From Dyadobacter bucti (GTDB taxonomy: Bacteria > Bacteroidota > Bacteroidia > Cytophagales > Spirosomataceae), in assembly GCF_005869225.1 (NCBI RefSeq), contig NZ_SWFP01000004.1, forward strand, positions 434,001 through 498,000: a stretch of 64,000 nucleotides of DNA, written 5' to 3'. Below the pieces are notes generated by a model. The model was not told where the DNA came from, ran no database searches, and was given only the letters and a program-made list of their open reading frames with translations. Position numbers and translations under genes: made by a program. Of this stretch, positions 26,992-36,151 are shown one piece after another (position 1 is the stretch's first letter; each line of letters opens with the position of its first letter).

Positions 26992-27774
26992 ATGAAGTTG
27001 GTATTAAGTTTACTGCTACTTGTTACACTGAATCAAGCTGCCACCGCGCAGCCAAATATTCCTAAAAAGAAGTTTCATTTATATGTTCTGGCCGGACAAT
27101 CGAATATGGCGGGAAGGGGTGTGGTAGAGGAACAGGACAAAGTGAAAAATCCGAAGGTCTGGGTTTTGACCAAAAATAATACCTGGGAGCTGGCATCCGA
27201 TCCGCTACATTTCGACAAGCCTGAGGTAATAGGCGTTGGGCCTGGTTTTTCTTTTGCAAAAGCCATGGCCGAAAAGGACACCAATATCGTGATAGGGTTG
27301 ATTCCGTGTGCAGTGGGTGGTTCGCCTATCGATGTCTGGGAGCCGGGCAAATACTATGAACCAACGAAAAGCCATCCTTATGACGACGCGGTAGCGAGGG
27401 CGACAGCGGCTATGAAATCAGGGGAATTAAAAGGTATACTGTGGCACCAGGGTGAATCAGATAGTGATTCTTTAAAATCACAATCTTACGAAGCAAAGCT
27501 GGAAGCACTGGTCAAAAGATTCCGTAAACGGTTGAAAAAGAAGTCCCTTCCATTCGCCGCGGGAACGATGGCCGAATATTATCTGGATCGGCATCCTTAC
27601 GCAAAAACCATCAATGCCGCGATCCTGAATTTACCCAAGCATTTAAAAAATACAATGTCAGTCAGTGCCAGCGGCCTTAAAGAAAAAGGGGATAAAACGC
27701 ATTTCGACAGCCCTTCGGCACGCGAGCTTGGCAGGAGATATGCTGAGGCATTCCAGGAATTGAAACAAAAATAG
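26992..27774 (+). CDS. Secreted SASA/GDSL-type carbohydrate esterase
   Basis: A signal peptide (MKLVLSLLLLVTLNQAATAQ) precedes the sialate O-acetylesterase-like domain (PF03629 type): LYVLAGQSNMAGRG with the nucleophile Ser in block I, PCAVGGSPIDVW with the oxyanion Gly, ILWHQGESDSD (block III), and DKTHFDSPSARELGRRYA with the catalytic Asp/His. At 260 aa it has typical length. It removes acetyl groups from sugars or xylan in the periplasm. A bidirectional terminator follows 6 nt after the stop. Confidence 0.9.
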   Translation: MKLVLSLLLLVTLNQAATAQPNIPKKKFHLYVLAGQSNMAGRGVVEEQDKVKNPKVWVLTKNNTWELASDPLHFDKPEVIGVGPGFSFAKAMAEKDTNIVIGLIPCAVGGSPIDVWEPGKYYEPTKSHPYDDAVARATAAMKSGELKGILWHQGESDSDSLKSQSYEAKLEALVKRFRKRLKKKSLPFAAGTMAEYYLDRHPYAKTINAAILNLPKHLKNTMSVSASGLKEKGDKTHFDSPSARELGRRYAEAFQELKQK

Positions 27775-27780
27775 GCACAT

Positions 27781-27830
27781 AAAAAAGCATCCGGCAATAG
27801 AAGTTCCCTTTCTCGCCGGATGCTTTTTTT
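27781..27830. terminator. Bidirectional intrinsic terminator
   Basis: GCATCCGGC and GCCGGATGC form a perfect 9-bp stem with a 19-nt loop, flanked by an A run on the left and a T run on the right. It can end both the esterase transcript (plus) and the DUF4394 transcript (minus). Confidence 0.9.
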
Positions 27831-27844
27831 AATCGGATTCGGTA

Positions 27845-29449
27845 TTATAAACCGAACCCTACCGCCAATCCTCTGATTGGGCCGCTGTAACTGTATTTGA
27901 GTTCGGCTGCGCCGGTAGCGAGGTTAACTGTATAAAAGCTGGTTGTTCCCCCCACTGTAAATATACCGTAACCCATGCCTGAAACATTGCCTATGTCGAA
28001 GCCGATATTGGGATCCACATCCACCCCGATACTCAGGGGCTCCACCAGCGTTCCGTCATTTGGCGGGCTTTGTTTGTAAAGGGTATTGGATTCACTGTCA
28101 ATATCATATAAGGCAGTGTTTGCAGGAATTACGCCGGGGTAGCTGTTGGTATAGCCTGCTGCCGTTACAAAAGGAGTTGGCCCGGCGACACCGATTTTCA
28201 ATGGTCCATCCAGGATAGTAACTCCGTTGTCCACGTTGATCCGCAGGTTTTGACCATTGTCGCTTACCACCCGGAGGCGATCAGCCGCAGGATTGAAATC
28301 CACCCCGAAGTAGGTTCCGCTCAACATGACCGGCTCGGTACTTTCAAGTCGCAGACTGGCCAATTCTGTGGCCGCGCCCGAACCAAGGTCTACACCATAA
28401 ATTTTGCTGTTGCTGCCCAGTGCATAGAGCCTGCCGTTCATTGGCCTGATATCCATACCCATCAGCATCACATCCCCGGGCAAACCGGTTATTGCTTTGG
28501 TACCATACTCGTCTCCGGATGTGGGATTAAATATTTTCAGGTTGTTGGCAAGATCGAGCGCGTAAGCCGCCGGAAGGGAAGGAATAGCAATTCCGACAAT
28601 GTTAACACCTGTTGGCAGATCACCCAGTTTTTGAAGTTTGCCCGAAGCCAGATCCACAAAATCAAGTTCCCATTTTCCACCGAACTTCACAGAAGCGATG
28701 GGGTAAACGTCGGCTGCGTTGATATCAGGAGAAATGTCAAATCCGCCTACATCCTCGATGTCCAGACCCAGGGAGCCCACTGGAACGAGGGCACCCGGGT
28801 TTGGTGGGTTCTGAATGTATAGCATGTTCGCTTGGGCATCAATATCATATAAAGTGGTACCTGCGCCAGCAGGTGCAGCGGTCACCCCTGCGCGACTGTT
28901 TGTATATGCCACTGCACCTACCATCGGGCTCGCAGGGCCGTTTAATGCAGCGTCACCGGGAACTACGGCTCCGGTTTCGGGATGAAGGCGTAAATTTTGT
29001 GCGGTGCTGGTTACGACACGGATTCTGTCGACGGTAGGGTTAAAATCAAATCCGATGCCGGGGCCTGTCAGTGTGGTAGCTATGGGGGCGGCGCCGATTC
29101 TCGTGGCTCTGCCCTGCTGGTCGCCCTCTTTCACATTGACCTGGTAAAGATTACTTTGTGTGCTGATCGCATAAAGCTGACCGGTTGCAGGACGGAAATC
29201 GATTCCTGCGAGCATATCACCATCTTGAAGGCCGGTAATGCTGAAAGATCTTGTTGGTGATGAAGTGTTTCTGATATTGATCTCATGCAATTGGTTATTG
29301 TCCGACAATGCGTAGAAAATCCTGTCAGGAAGTGCCTGCTCGGTCGGCGGCACACGATGATCTTCGCATGAAAAAAATATCAGGGAAGTGAGAAAAGCAA
29401 GTGTAAGCGAGCTGCTTTTGGTAAATACGTCGAAAAATTTCATAAACAT
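27845..29449 (-). CDS. DUF4394 lipoprotein, duplicated domain
   Basis: The N-terminus is a lipoprotein signal (SLTLAFLTSLIFFSCED). Two DUF4394 repeats follow (~45-280 and ~290-530), each with LAGIDFRP.NGQLYA, VDFNPAADRLRVVS...NLRIN and AYTNS..GV...TLYDID....LY.Q.PPN.G, forming a beta-propeller-like structure. These proteins are anchored to the envelope; their function is not known. It is convergent with the esterase gene across a shared terminator. Confidence 0.88.
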   Translation of the reverse strand: MFMKFFDVFTKSSSLTLAFLTSLIFFSCEDHRVPPTEQALPDRIFYALSDNNQLHEINIRNTSSPTRSFSITGLQDGDMLAGIDFRPATGQLYAISTQSNLYQVNVKEGDQQGRATRIGAAPIATTLTGPGIGFDFNPTVDRIRVVTSTAQNLRLHPETGAVVPGDAALNGPASPMVGAVAYTNSRAGVTAAPAGAGTTLYDIDAQANMLYIQNPPNPGALVPVGSLGLDIEDVGGFDISPDINAADVYPIASVKFGGKWELDFVDLASGKLQKLGDLPTGVNIVGIAIPSLPAAYALDLANNLKIFNPTSGDEYGTKAITGLPGDVMLMGMDIRPMNGRLYALGSNSKIYGVDLGSGAATELASLRLESTEPVMLSGTYFGVDFNPAADRLRVVSDNGQNLRINVDNGVTILDGPLKIGVAGPTPFVTAAGYTNSYPGVIPANTALYDIDSESNTLYKQSPPNDGTLVEPLSIGVDVDPNIGFDIGNVSGMGYGIFTVGGTTSFYTVNLATGAAELKYSYSGPIRGLAVGFGL

Positions 29450-29624
29450 CTGAGTTTAGTGAACTAAAAACATTCAGTCCACTTACGCTCAAACTGTCCC
29501 TTTGGATTAAAAAAGGCTATTTATTTTTAACATAATTTTAATTCAGTTTTAATGGAGGTTTTTTATGGGTAATATTTTACAAAGTTGAAATCCTGAAAAA
29601 CGGAGTTGTCGGAGAGGCGTTTCA

Positions 29625-30896
29625 CTATCTAGACTCGTAGGGGCCGTGTACGCTTTTAATGCGCTGAGATTCATTTTCGTCGTCGAGCACATAAACAAAA
29701 TAACGGTCTCCGCCCGGCTCAACACTCACTACAATGTGGCCTTTATCGCTTTTCAATCTGTCGAGCATTTCACCGATTACCAGTTTGTTGGGTTGCAGCA
29801 TATCGGTGGCGAACACATCCCTGTCGCCGGAATATATACGCTGCGAATAGATCCTGTCAAGAACATCGTGGCCGGGGTGGTCAGATGACCATACCGGAAT
29901 AACAAGTACCCTGGGACGCAGGGCCTGAAGTAAAAAATCATTTTGTGAATCCCGGTTTCCGTGATGGTCCAAAATATGCACTTCCACAGGCCCTACTGCC
30001 TTAGCGACAGGCGTTTCCACGTCATGCCACGCGGGCACGCCAGGCTGTAAGACACCCGGTATGTCGCCTCCTGAAAAATAGTCGAATTTGCCGTAGCTGA
30101 TTTTCATGGCCACGCTGCACATGTTTTCATGCGGATATAATTGCGGGCTGAGCGTTTTCAGCTCGGGGAAATGCTGGCGGGTGATGGTTCCCGTACCGGT
30201 CCATATTTCTCCGTTGGCAGCGACGTTACGTATTTCAAATAACCCCGCATACTTACCGGGATTGCGGGTCAGTTTGAGCTGATCATTGCTGCCCGGTTTA
30301 CTCTTTTCAACTTTCATACCCTTGTTCTTGACCTGCCAGTCCAGAAATGCCCGGTAGTTTTGCATCAACTTATCGTTCATCGCCCTGGGGTAAGCATAGT
30401 CGGGCCACCCGCGGTCGATTATCGTCCGGATCGGCAGCCAGTCGCCTATTTCCGTAATGCCGGTCAGTACATACTTTCCATTCGCTGATTTTTTTGATAC
30501 CGCCGAAGGCATACCCATGTGGTCGTCATGAAAATGCGTGATCACGGCATAATCGATCGCCTGATCGGCCGAACGGAATCGGGTGGCTTTTGTAATATAC
30601 CTGGCGATCCATTCGCCGGCATGGCGCGTTGAGTCGGGCTTTGCGGTGGTGTTTCTGGGGCCCTGGGTCCGAGGATCTGTGAGGTCCAGTTCTCCGGCGT
30701 CAATGAGCAGGGTAGTGCCGTCGGGCAGGATAAAAAAGGTGGCATTGCCGCGGCCGGTATTAATGTGGTGGATGTCCAGCTGCCCTTCTTTCCAGCTTTC
30801 AAAAATCTGTCCTGCTTTTTGCTGCGCGCTGCTCCGGAATGTGTTCAGCAGGAAGAGGCACGCAACTAAAATGCCGGCTCGTAAAATTCTTTTCAT
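29625..30896 (-). CDS. Exported MBL-fold metallohydrolase
   Basis: A signal peptide (ILRAGILVACLFLLNTFRSSAQ) precedes a metallo-beta-lactamase fold: GRGNATFFILPDGTTLLIDAGE, VITHFHDDHMG (HxHxDH), NMCSVAMKISYGKFDYFSGGDIPG (metal-binding Asp) and VHILDHHGNRDSQN. The layout follows ComEC-type hydrolase domains without membrane segments. It probably acts in the periplasm on a nucleic acid, phosphate ester or lactone; the substrate is not defined. A hairpin lies upstream, between it and the choice-of-anchor I gene. Confidence 0.86.
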   Translation of the reverse strand: MKRILRAGILVACLFLLNTFRSSAQQKAGQIFESWKEGQLDIHHINTGRGNATFFILPDGTTLLIDAGELDLTDPRTQGPRNTTAKPDSTRHAGEWIARYITKATRFRSADQAIDYAVITHFHDDHMGMPSAVSKKSANGKYVLTGITEIGDWLPIRTIIDRGWPDYAYPRAMNDKLMQNYRAFLDWQVKNKGMKVEKSKPGSNDQLKLTRNPGKYAGLFEIRNVAANGEIWTGTGTITRQHFPELKTLSPQLYPHENMCSVAMKISYGKFDYFSGGDIPGVLQPGVPAWHDVETPVAKAVGPVEVHILDHHGNRDSQNDFLLQALRPRVLVIPVWSSDHPGHDVLDRIYSQRIYSGDRDVFATDMLQPNKLVIGEMLDRLKSDKGHIVVSVEPGGDRYFVYVLDDENESQRIKSVHGPYESR

Positions 30897-30977
30897 AGGA
30901 TGTTTTTTTAACCTTTAAAACAAAAATAAACCATTCCCCGGATGTTGCTGCGAAACCCGGCGGCTCAATGAGCGAAA

Positions 30978-31006
30978 GGGGCTGCCCATTATTCTGAGGC
31001 AGCCCC
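30978..31006 (-). terminator. Candidate terminator hairpin after the choice-of-anchor I gene
   Basis: GGGGCTGCC and GGCAGCCCC pair perfectly around an 11-nt loop. The minus-strand tail begins TTTCGCTC, so the U tract is weak. It lies 29 nt after the stop of the gene at 31035. Confidence 0.5.
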
Positions 31007-31034
31007 GGCGCGGGGTCAATCTGTTTATGCTGGG

Positions 31035-32540
31035 TCAGTTGGTCTGGTAAAATCTCACGGTACCGTCGCCTTCATTGCTGGTTACCAGCAGGCTTTTCCC
31101 GTTAGGGCTTTTATCCGACGGAACAAAAAGAACGCCTTCCGGTGCCTCTCCCGTTTCTATGATCTGAAGGAATTGTGGTGCCGCTGGATTGCTGATATCG
31201 TAAACACCAATCGCATTGACACGCTCCAAAGCGATAAAAGCTAAAGTTTTGCCATTCACAGTTCCTACGGTAACACCCTCCGGTTCAACTCCTTTGTCGT
31301 CCGAGCGGCCGTCTTCATAAATCCCCGCGTTGATCACATCTTGTTCCAGTTTGCTGCCCGAATCATGGACCAGCTGCATGTCGGTGGCATTGAAAATGCT
31401 GAAACCGCGGCCACCGAAACCGTACAGAACATCGTAATCGCCGTCACCACCAATATCTCCACGGGTATTTGTGATCCGCAGACGCCCAAGATTTTCCTCC
31501 TTCTGCAGATTTTCCGCATCCGTGAAAACCGTTGGATCGAGTGTAACGTCTTCCACTCTTTCCTGCTCGTCAAAGGTTGAATACTCCCTGGCATCGCCCT
31601 CATTGGCGGTAATGAGATAAGAAGAACCGTTCACTGAAAAGTAAGAAATGGCATCAGGAAGGAAAAATGATCTTACCGGCCAGGTTTTCAGCTCGACTGT
31701 GTTGTCTTCATCACTGGCATCCATGGCGTTCACCAGCTGGCTGATATCCTTGGTACCCAGGGGGTGCAGTTTCAGAATTGTTCCGCTTACCAGGTCAATT
31801 TCAGCAATCCCGTTGTTTTCCTGCAGCGTTACAAACGCTTTTTTTGAATCGCTGGAAATGGCCACATACTCGGGTTCGATATCCTGGGCGAAAGTAGCGC
31901 CCGGGCCGTAAGTCCTGAATCCTTCCAGCGCTAGCTGCGGATAAGAAGCCGCAAAACCATCGAACTTCAGTGTTTTGACACTGTAATTGTCCGTCACATC
32001 AATAATTGAAACAGAACCTTCCGGATCATTGGTGTAATCTGCATTCGGCTCACCTTCATTTGCCGTGACGATATATTTTCCGTCTGGGCTGAATGTCACC
32101 ATGTCCGGCAATGCGCCCACTGTTACCTGTTTGATGAGCGCGAGCGTCGAAGTGTTCATCACGATCACGCTTCCGTTTGCCTGCTTGTCGGAGGCTTCCA
32201 GCGCGATAGCCAGTTTGCCATCGGAAACCGATACACTATTGGCAACGCCACCAAGAAGTGACACATCGATAGGCTGTAACTTGGTGATCGCAGGAAGGGA
32301 TGAAAGGTCCATTACTGCCACCAGGGCAGCAGATTCATTGCTAACCGTGAAAAGGCGATGGGTTGCCGGGTCATAAGCTGAAATTTCCGAGGCAGCAGTG
32401 CCACCCAGATCAATAGCGGCAACTTCCCGGAACGACGCAGGATCTTCCGGCCCTGATGTTTCGGGAAAATGGTCTGTAATACAGCCGTTCATCAACACAG
32501 CCAGTAAGGTCAGTGCAAGTAAAGATTTGTTCTTGATCAT
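31035..32540 (-). CDS. Choice-of-anchor I domain lipoprotein
   Basis: The start at 32540 (MIKNKSLLALTLLAVLMNGC) gives a lipobox at LMNGC; the ATG at 32576 adds 12 residues. The body is a seven-bladed-propeller-like domain of the choice-of-anchor I type: GTAASEISAYDPATHRLFTVSNES, LPDMVTFSPDGKYIVTANEGEPN, EGSVSIIDV, DIEPEYVAISSDSKKAFVTLQENNGIAEID, YLITANEGDAREYS and a final VTSNEGDGTVRFY. Some relatives are fused to nucleotidase or phosphatase domains. This one is the propeller alone, so a catalytic role is not evident. Confidence 0.88.
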   Translation of the reverse strand: MIKNKSLLALTLLAVLMNGCITDHFPETSGPEDPASFREVAAIDLGGTAASEISAYDPATHRLFTVSNESAALVAVMDLSSLPAITKLQPIDVSLLGGVANSVSVSDGKLAIALEASDKQANGSVIVMNTSTLALIKQVTVGALPDMVTFSPDGKYIVTANEGEPNADYTNDPEGSVSIIDVTDNYSVKTLKFDGFAASYPQLALEGFRTYGPGATFAQDIEPEYVAISSDSKKAFVTLQENNGIAEIDLVSGTILKLHPLGTKDISQLVNAMDASDEDNTVELKTWPVRSFFLPDAISYFSVNGSSYLITANEGDAREYSTFDEQERVEDVTLDPTVFTDAENLQKEENLGRLRITNTRGDIGGDGDYDVLYGFGGRGFSIFNATDMQLVHDSGSKLEQDVINAGIYEDGRSDDKGVEPEGVTVGTVNGKTLAFIALERVNAIGVYDISNPAAPQFLQIIETGEAPEGVLFVPSDKSPNGKSLLVTSNEGDGTVRFYQTN

Positions 32541-32733
32541 AAGCAGTGAGTAGGTTGAAAAGTTAAAATTACGCACCGCCCAAAACTTGTTAACCGCCCG
32601 TTTTGCTTCTTAACAATAAGATAATCCGGGCTGTATCCGGAGTATCTTTGAGGGGTGGAAATATTTATTTTGATGCCATACAACCTTTTCGGCAACGCCC
32701 GGCCTCTTTAACCCGGAAATACTAAAAACATCT

Positions 32734-33237
32734 ATGGCCCCAGAGGCGGAATTAATTACAGGTTGCCTTTTGCATGACCGGACTGCACAGCGGAATTTGT
32801 ACGACCGTTACAAAAAGGCGATGTATACGCTGGCGTACCGGATTACCGGGGATTTTGACGACGCGAATGATGTTCTGCAGGATGCGTTCCTGGAAGTGTT
32901 CCGCCATCTCAGTCAGTTCAGGGGAGATTCGACGCTGGGTGCCTGGATCAAGCAGATCGTGATCCGTAAGTCGATGAAAAAAAGGCGGGTCATGCTTTGG
33001 CAGAACCTGGACGAAAATGTGGCCGAACCGATCAATTGGGGAGATGATGAGATCAATGCTGCTCACCTTGAAACTGCTATTCTCTCTCTCCCGGACGGCT
33101 TCAGAACGATTTTTGTGTTGGCCGAGATCGAGGGTTATACGCACCGCGAAATAGCGGTGATGCTTAATATTTCGGAAGGGACTTCGAAATCCCAGCTGTT
33201 TCATGCCAAGAGAAAATTGCGGAGCATACTTTCCTGA
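32734..33237 (+). CDS. ECF-type RNA polymerase sigma factor
   Basis: The 167-aa protein has region 2 (YDRYKKAMYTLAYRITGDFDDANDVLQDAFLEVFRHL, STLGAWIKQIVIRKSMKK) and region 4 (LETAILSLPDGFRTIFVLAEIEGYTHREIAVMLNISEGTSKSQLFHAKRKLR). It directs transcription of envelope-related genes in response to a signal. The next three genes follow at 11, 7 and 20 nt and probably form its operon. Confidence 0.95.
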   Translation: MAPEAELITGCLLHDRTAQRNLYDRYKKAMYTLAYRITGDFDDANDVLQDAFLEVFRHLSQFRGDSTLGAWIKQIVIRKSMKKRRVMLWQNLDENVAEPINWGDDEINAAHLETAILSLPDGFRTIFVLAEIEGYTHREIAVMLNISEGTSKSQLFHAKRKLRSILS

Positions 33238-33248
33238 CAACAAAAACA

Positions 33249-33824
33249 ATGGAACAGAATCATAATAATTTAAAAAAAGCCCTGGCAGGAATGCGGCAAT
33301 ACGAGCCTGATGAGAATTTGTGGGCGTCGCTGATAGAGAAATTGAATGAACAACGGTTGCATCAGGCATTGAAGCTGCTGCCTGATCATGAGCCCGATGC
33401 GGCTTTGTGGGAACTGATCTCCAACAAATCGCCACGCCCGATGCAGTCGGCTTTTATGTGGTGGTGCGCCGCTTCAATACTTTTTATTGCGGGTATGTTG
33501 GGAATATGGACTTCAGTTGGGGAAAATAAACCGGCGGTTGCCTATTCGGAAGAAAAAGCGGATCCGCGCCTCCGGATCGGGGCAGAGCAGGTGACGGACG
33601 TTCAATACCGCAAACTGAAAGCCTATTGTGAAATGGAAACGATCGTATGCAACAGGTTAGATTACAAGAATTTACAGCAGGAATATGAAAGGCTCAGTTC
33701 GGCGGCAACCCAGCTCGAACAGGCGATAGGGGAATATAATACCGAACCGGAACTGATACGCCAGTATAATGATGTGGAGCAGAAAAAAGCCAGGGTTTTG
33801 AATGAAATGGCCAAAATGATCTAA
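33249..33824 (+). CDS. Single-pass membrane protein, probable anti-sigma factor
   Basis: The N-terminal ~75 residues are cytosolic and contain two similar pieces: ALAGMRQYEPDENLWASLIEKL and ALKLLPDHEPDAALWELISNK. One membrane segment follows (~78-96, FMWWCAASILFIAGMLGIW). The periplasmic part ends in a coiled coil (LQQEYERLSSAATQLEQAIGEY...). I do not see a zinc anti-sigma motif. Placement 11 nt after the sigma gene and the topology suggest that it holds the sigma factor at the membrane, which is an inference. Confidence 0.72.
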   Translation: MEQNHNNLKKALAGMRQYEPDENLWASLIEKLNEQRLHQALKLLPDHEPDAALWELISNKSPRPMQSAFMWWCAASILFIAGMLGIWTSVGENKPAVAYSEEKADPRLRIGAEQVTDVQYRKLKAYCEMETIVCNRLDYKNLQQEYERLSSAATQLEQAIGEYNTEPELIRQYNDVEQKKARVLNEMAKMI

Positions 33825-33831
33825 AAATACG

Positions 33832-34740
33832 ATGATGAAATTGTCACATACAGTTTTTTGCAAACTAACATTTCTGTTGCTTTTGGCACTTGGAACCGTG
33901 GCTTCCGGCGGCCGTATTGTGGCGCAGGGTACTTTGCAAGTGGCCACCAAAACGGTAGAAAAGAATATAGGACCGGGAGCTGTTCGAAAGCTTTATATTA
34001 ATGCGGAGAAGGCTGATATTGAAATGGTTACCTGGGGTAAAGCTGAGATTTCGGTCGTCATGCAGTTGTCTGCCAGGCATACCGACAGGGCTACGGCTGC
34101 CAGTGACCTTTCCAAAGTACAATACATAGCTGAGCAAAATGGGAAAGACTATTTTCTGCGGAATTACATTGTCCTGAAAAACGGCGAAAGCAAGCCGGTT
34201 TCCAACATAAAAGCCCGCTACACCATTCACCTTCCACCTTCCTGCGCGGTGGATCTTAAAAATTCTTTTGGTACTATCACATTGAGAGGACTCACCAACG
34301 GGTTGCAGCTGAAAGCGGACTTCTGTACCACAACATTGACCGGAATTAACGGAAAAGTCGATATTCAAACCACATTCGGGGACCTGAAAGGACGGGAACT
34401 GTCAGGCTCGTTTGCTTTTTCCACCGACCATACCAATCTTCACCTGGAACAGGTCTCGGGCGCAATGAAGCTGAATGCGTTGTATGGAAATGTGGAAATA
34501 TACCCTTCTGCCGGACTTACAAGCCTTGCCATACATTCCAAAAAGGCAGAGGTGACCGTTTTGTCAAAAAACTGGCAGCAGTTCGACTATACTGTCAACG
34601 GTGCCTATACCACCATGAAACTCCCCAATGGGTTTAAATGGAAACGCAATACAGCGGATTTCAAAGATGCATTCTTTTCCAGAAACCAGCTTGCCAGCGT
34701 CGAGATCAACACCGAGTTCGGAAACCTGACCATTAAATAG
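33832..34740 (+). CDS. Secreted DUF4097-like adhesin-type beta-helix protein
   Basis: A signal peptide (MKLSHTVFCKLTFLLLLALGTVASG) is followed by a repetitive beta-strand pattern (KLYINAEKADIEMVTWG, VDLKNSFGTITLRGL, GKVDIQTTFGDLKGREL, MKLNALYGNVEIYPS, VEINTEFGNLTIK), typical of putative adhesin or DUF4097-type domains. It is probably periplasmic or surface-exposed and may be a target or part of the sigma-factor sensing unit. No catalytic motif is visible. Confidence 0.75.
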   Translation: MMKLSHTVFCKLTFLLLLALGTVASGGRIVAQGTLQVATKTVEKNIGPGAVRKLYINAEKADIEMVTWGKAEISVVMQLSARHTDRATAASDLSKVQYIAEQNGKDYFLRNYIVLKNGESKPVSNIKARYTIHLPPSCAVDLKNSFGTITLRGLTNGLQLKADFCTTTLTGINGKVDIQTTFGDLKGRELSGSFAFSTDHTNLHLEQVSGAMKLNALYGNVEIYPSAGLTSLAIHSKKAEVTVLSKNWQQFDYTVNGAYTTMKLPNGFKWKRNTADFKDAFFSRNQLASVEINTEFGNLTIK

Positions 34741-34760
34741 TCTGACCTTCTATATCAGCC

Positions 34761-35996
34761 ATGAGAAAAAGCATTCTGATCCTTTTTGCTTTGAGCATCT
34801 TCCATGCGTCCTCCGCTCAGGACAGCACCAGCATTTCCTACTCGGAAGAAAGAGGCGACACCCTCGTCAAACAACGCTTCATCGACCGGTACGAGCATGT
34901 TTTTATGACGAAAGTGCCGACGAGGCAGATGTTTAAGATAGGGTATACCTCTTCAGATTATCGTGGAGCAGGGTTTCAGATGGGTTATGAGTATAAGTTC
35001 CTGCCTGCACTGTCTCTGGAAGCCATTGTATACTACCAAACCAATACCGCGCGGATAAACCTGGACCATGTCAGAACAAACATCAGCGTTCAAGCCCGAG
35101 CGCGATGGTATTACGACATGAATAAGAGAGGGAAAAGTGAATTGAACGCAAGTAATTTCAGCGGCAGGTATATTGGCGCATATTTTGATCAAACCATCGA
35201 TTTGGCCGGTGATACTCAACACTACAAGAGAAGTGGTCGCTTTGGTTTTCTATATGGCTTTCAAAGCAGGTTTTTAAATCGAGGATATATCGATTTTGCC
35301 GCTGGCTTGTTCAATCGGGACACTTGGCCGGGTTACAATTATGCCGCAAGCAGCACATATCATTTTTTTAGAATGAAGGATTTCGTTCTGGCGACACAAC
35401 CAACGATCGGCGTGGCCTTCGGAGACTGGAAAAAGACCACCAAGTCACCGGTCTGCGATGTCCTTTTATGTGACGAAAATATTTGGGATCAATGGAAATT
35501 GCAGCTTCCTGACGCATCGATTGGTCTGGTGAGCCAGAGACTGGAGTCGGCGCTGACTTATGAACGTAAATTAGGGCCTGGTGCATTCTCTGTCAATGTT
35601 GGTGTAAACAGCTGGGTGCGCAGATATAAGGATTCGCAGACGTATAAAAGCTTTAACTATTACGCAGCAGGAGAGTTACAAGTAAGATATTATTTTCTTC
35701 TGAAAAGACAGGTTCGCAGAGGTCTGGCAGGGAATAACTTTTCGGGGCCTTACACTGGTGTGGCAGTGAACTATTCTTTTTGGGGCTATGATTCCGAGCA
35801 CCTGACCGGCTATTCCGACCATAGGGATACGCGGACAATGAGTGCTCCTTTATCGCTTGGTTATCAGCAACGTTTCTTTGGAAAATTGTACCTTGATGCC
35901 TCGATTTCATACGCAAGAAATTTGTACTCTTCTTCCCCGGTTATCGGCAGGTCCTTTAGTTTTTCACCAAACCTCAAAATAGGTTTTACTTTCTGA
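34761..35996 (+). CDS. Probable outer-membrane beta-barrel protein, function unknown
   Basis: A signal peptide (MRKSILILFALSIFHASSAQ) is followed by alternating amphipathic strands rich in Tyr and Phe (FKIGYTSSDYRGAGFQMGYEYKF, LSLEAIVYYQTN) and a C-terminal Phe (FSPNLKIGFTF), the usual barrel end. Two related segments, ASNFSGRYIGAYFDQ and GNNFSGPYTGVAVNY, mark extracellular loop or turn repeats. It ends the sigma-factor operon. The family is not recognised. Confidence 0.7.
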   Translation: MRKSILILFALSIFHASSAQDSTSISYSEERGDTLVKQRFIDRYEHVFMTKVPTRQMFKIGYTSSDYRGAGFQMGYEYKFLPALSLEAIVYYQTNTARINLDHVRTNISVQARARWYYDMNKRGKSELNASNFSGRYIGAYFDQTIDLAGDTQHYKRSGRFGFLYGFQSRFLNRGYIDFAAGLFNRDTWPGYNYAASSTYHFFRMKDFVLATQPTIGVAFGDWKKTTKSPVCDVLLCDENIWDQWKLQLPDASIGLVSQRLESALTYERKLGPGAFSVNVGVNSWVRRYKDSQTYKSFNYYAAGELQVRYYFLLKRQVRRGLAGNNFSGPYTGVAVNYSFWGYDSEHLTGYSDHRDTRTMSAPLSLGYQQRFFGKLYLDASISYARNLYSSSPVIGRSFSFSPNLKIGFTF

Positions 35997-36040
35997 AATC
36001 ATCATTCATCATTCATAATTCTCGCCAGCCGGTGTTTTGT

Positions 36041-36073
36041 TTTTATTAATGCAACATTGTTGCATTAATAAAA
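36041..36073. promoter_or_regulatory. Perfect inverted repeat, 16-bp arms with 1-nt centre (candidate operator)
   Basis: The arms TTTTATTAATGCAACA and TGTTGCATTAATAAAA are exact complements around a single T. The inner TGCAACA-T-TGTTGCA has the 7-1-7 geometry seen in Fur-superfamily boxes. It overlaps the -33 element of the promoter for the gene at 36152. The binding protein is unknown. Confidence 0.8.
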
Positions 36074-36089
36074 AGAACTTTTAATTTTG
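36060..36089 (+). promoter_or_regulatory. Bacteroidota-type promoter for the flavoprotein gene
   Basis: A TTG at 36060-36062 and TAATTTTG at 36082-36089 are separated by 19 nt, matching the TTG-N19-TAnnTTTG consensus of Bacteroidota. The transcript would start near 36096, about 55 nt before the ATG. Confidence 0.7.
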
Positions 36090-36151
36090 CCTGAAACCAA
36101 TGGCTGGCAGAGGTATTTTTCTTTTGCCTGGCCTTCTAAAAATATCAGCAA

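Noticed and set aside
29455..29468. TTTAGT-GA-ACTAAA inverted repeat before the DUF4394 gene
   Set aside because: Short arms in AT-rich DNA with no promoter box nearby; not distinguishable from chance.
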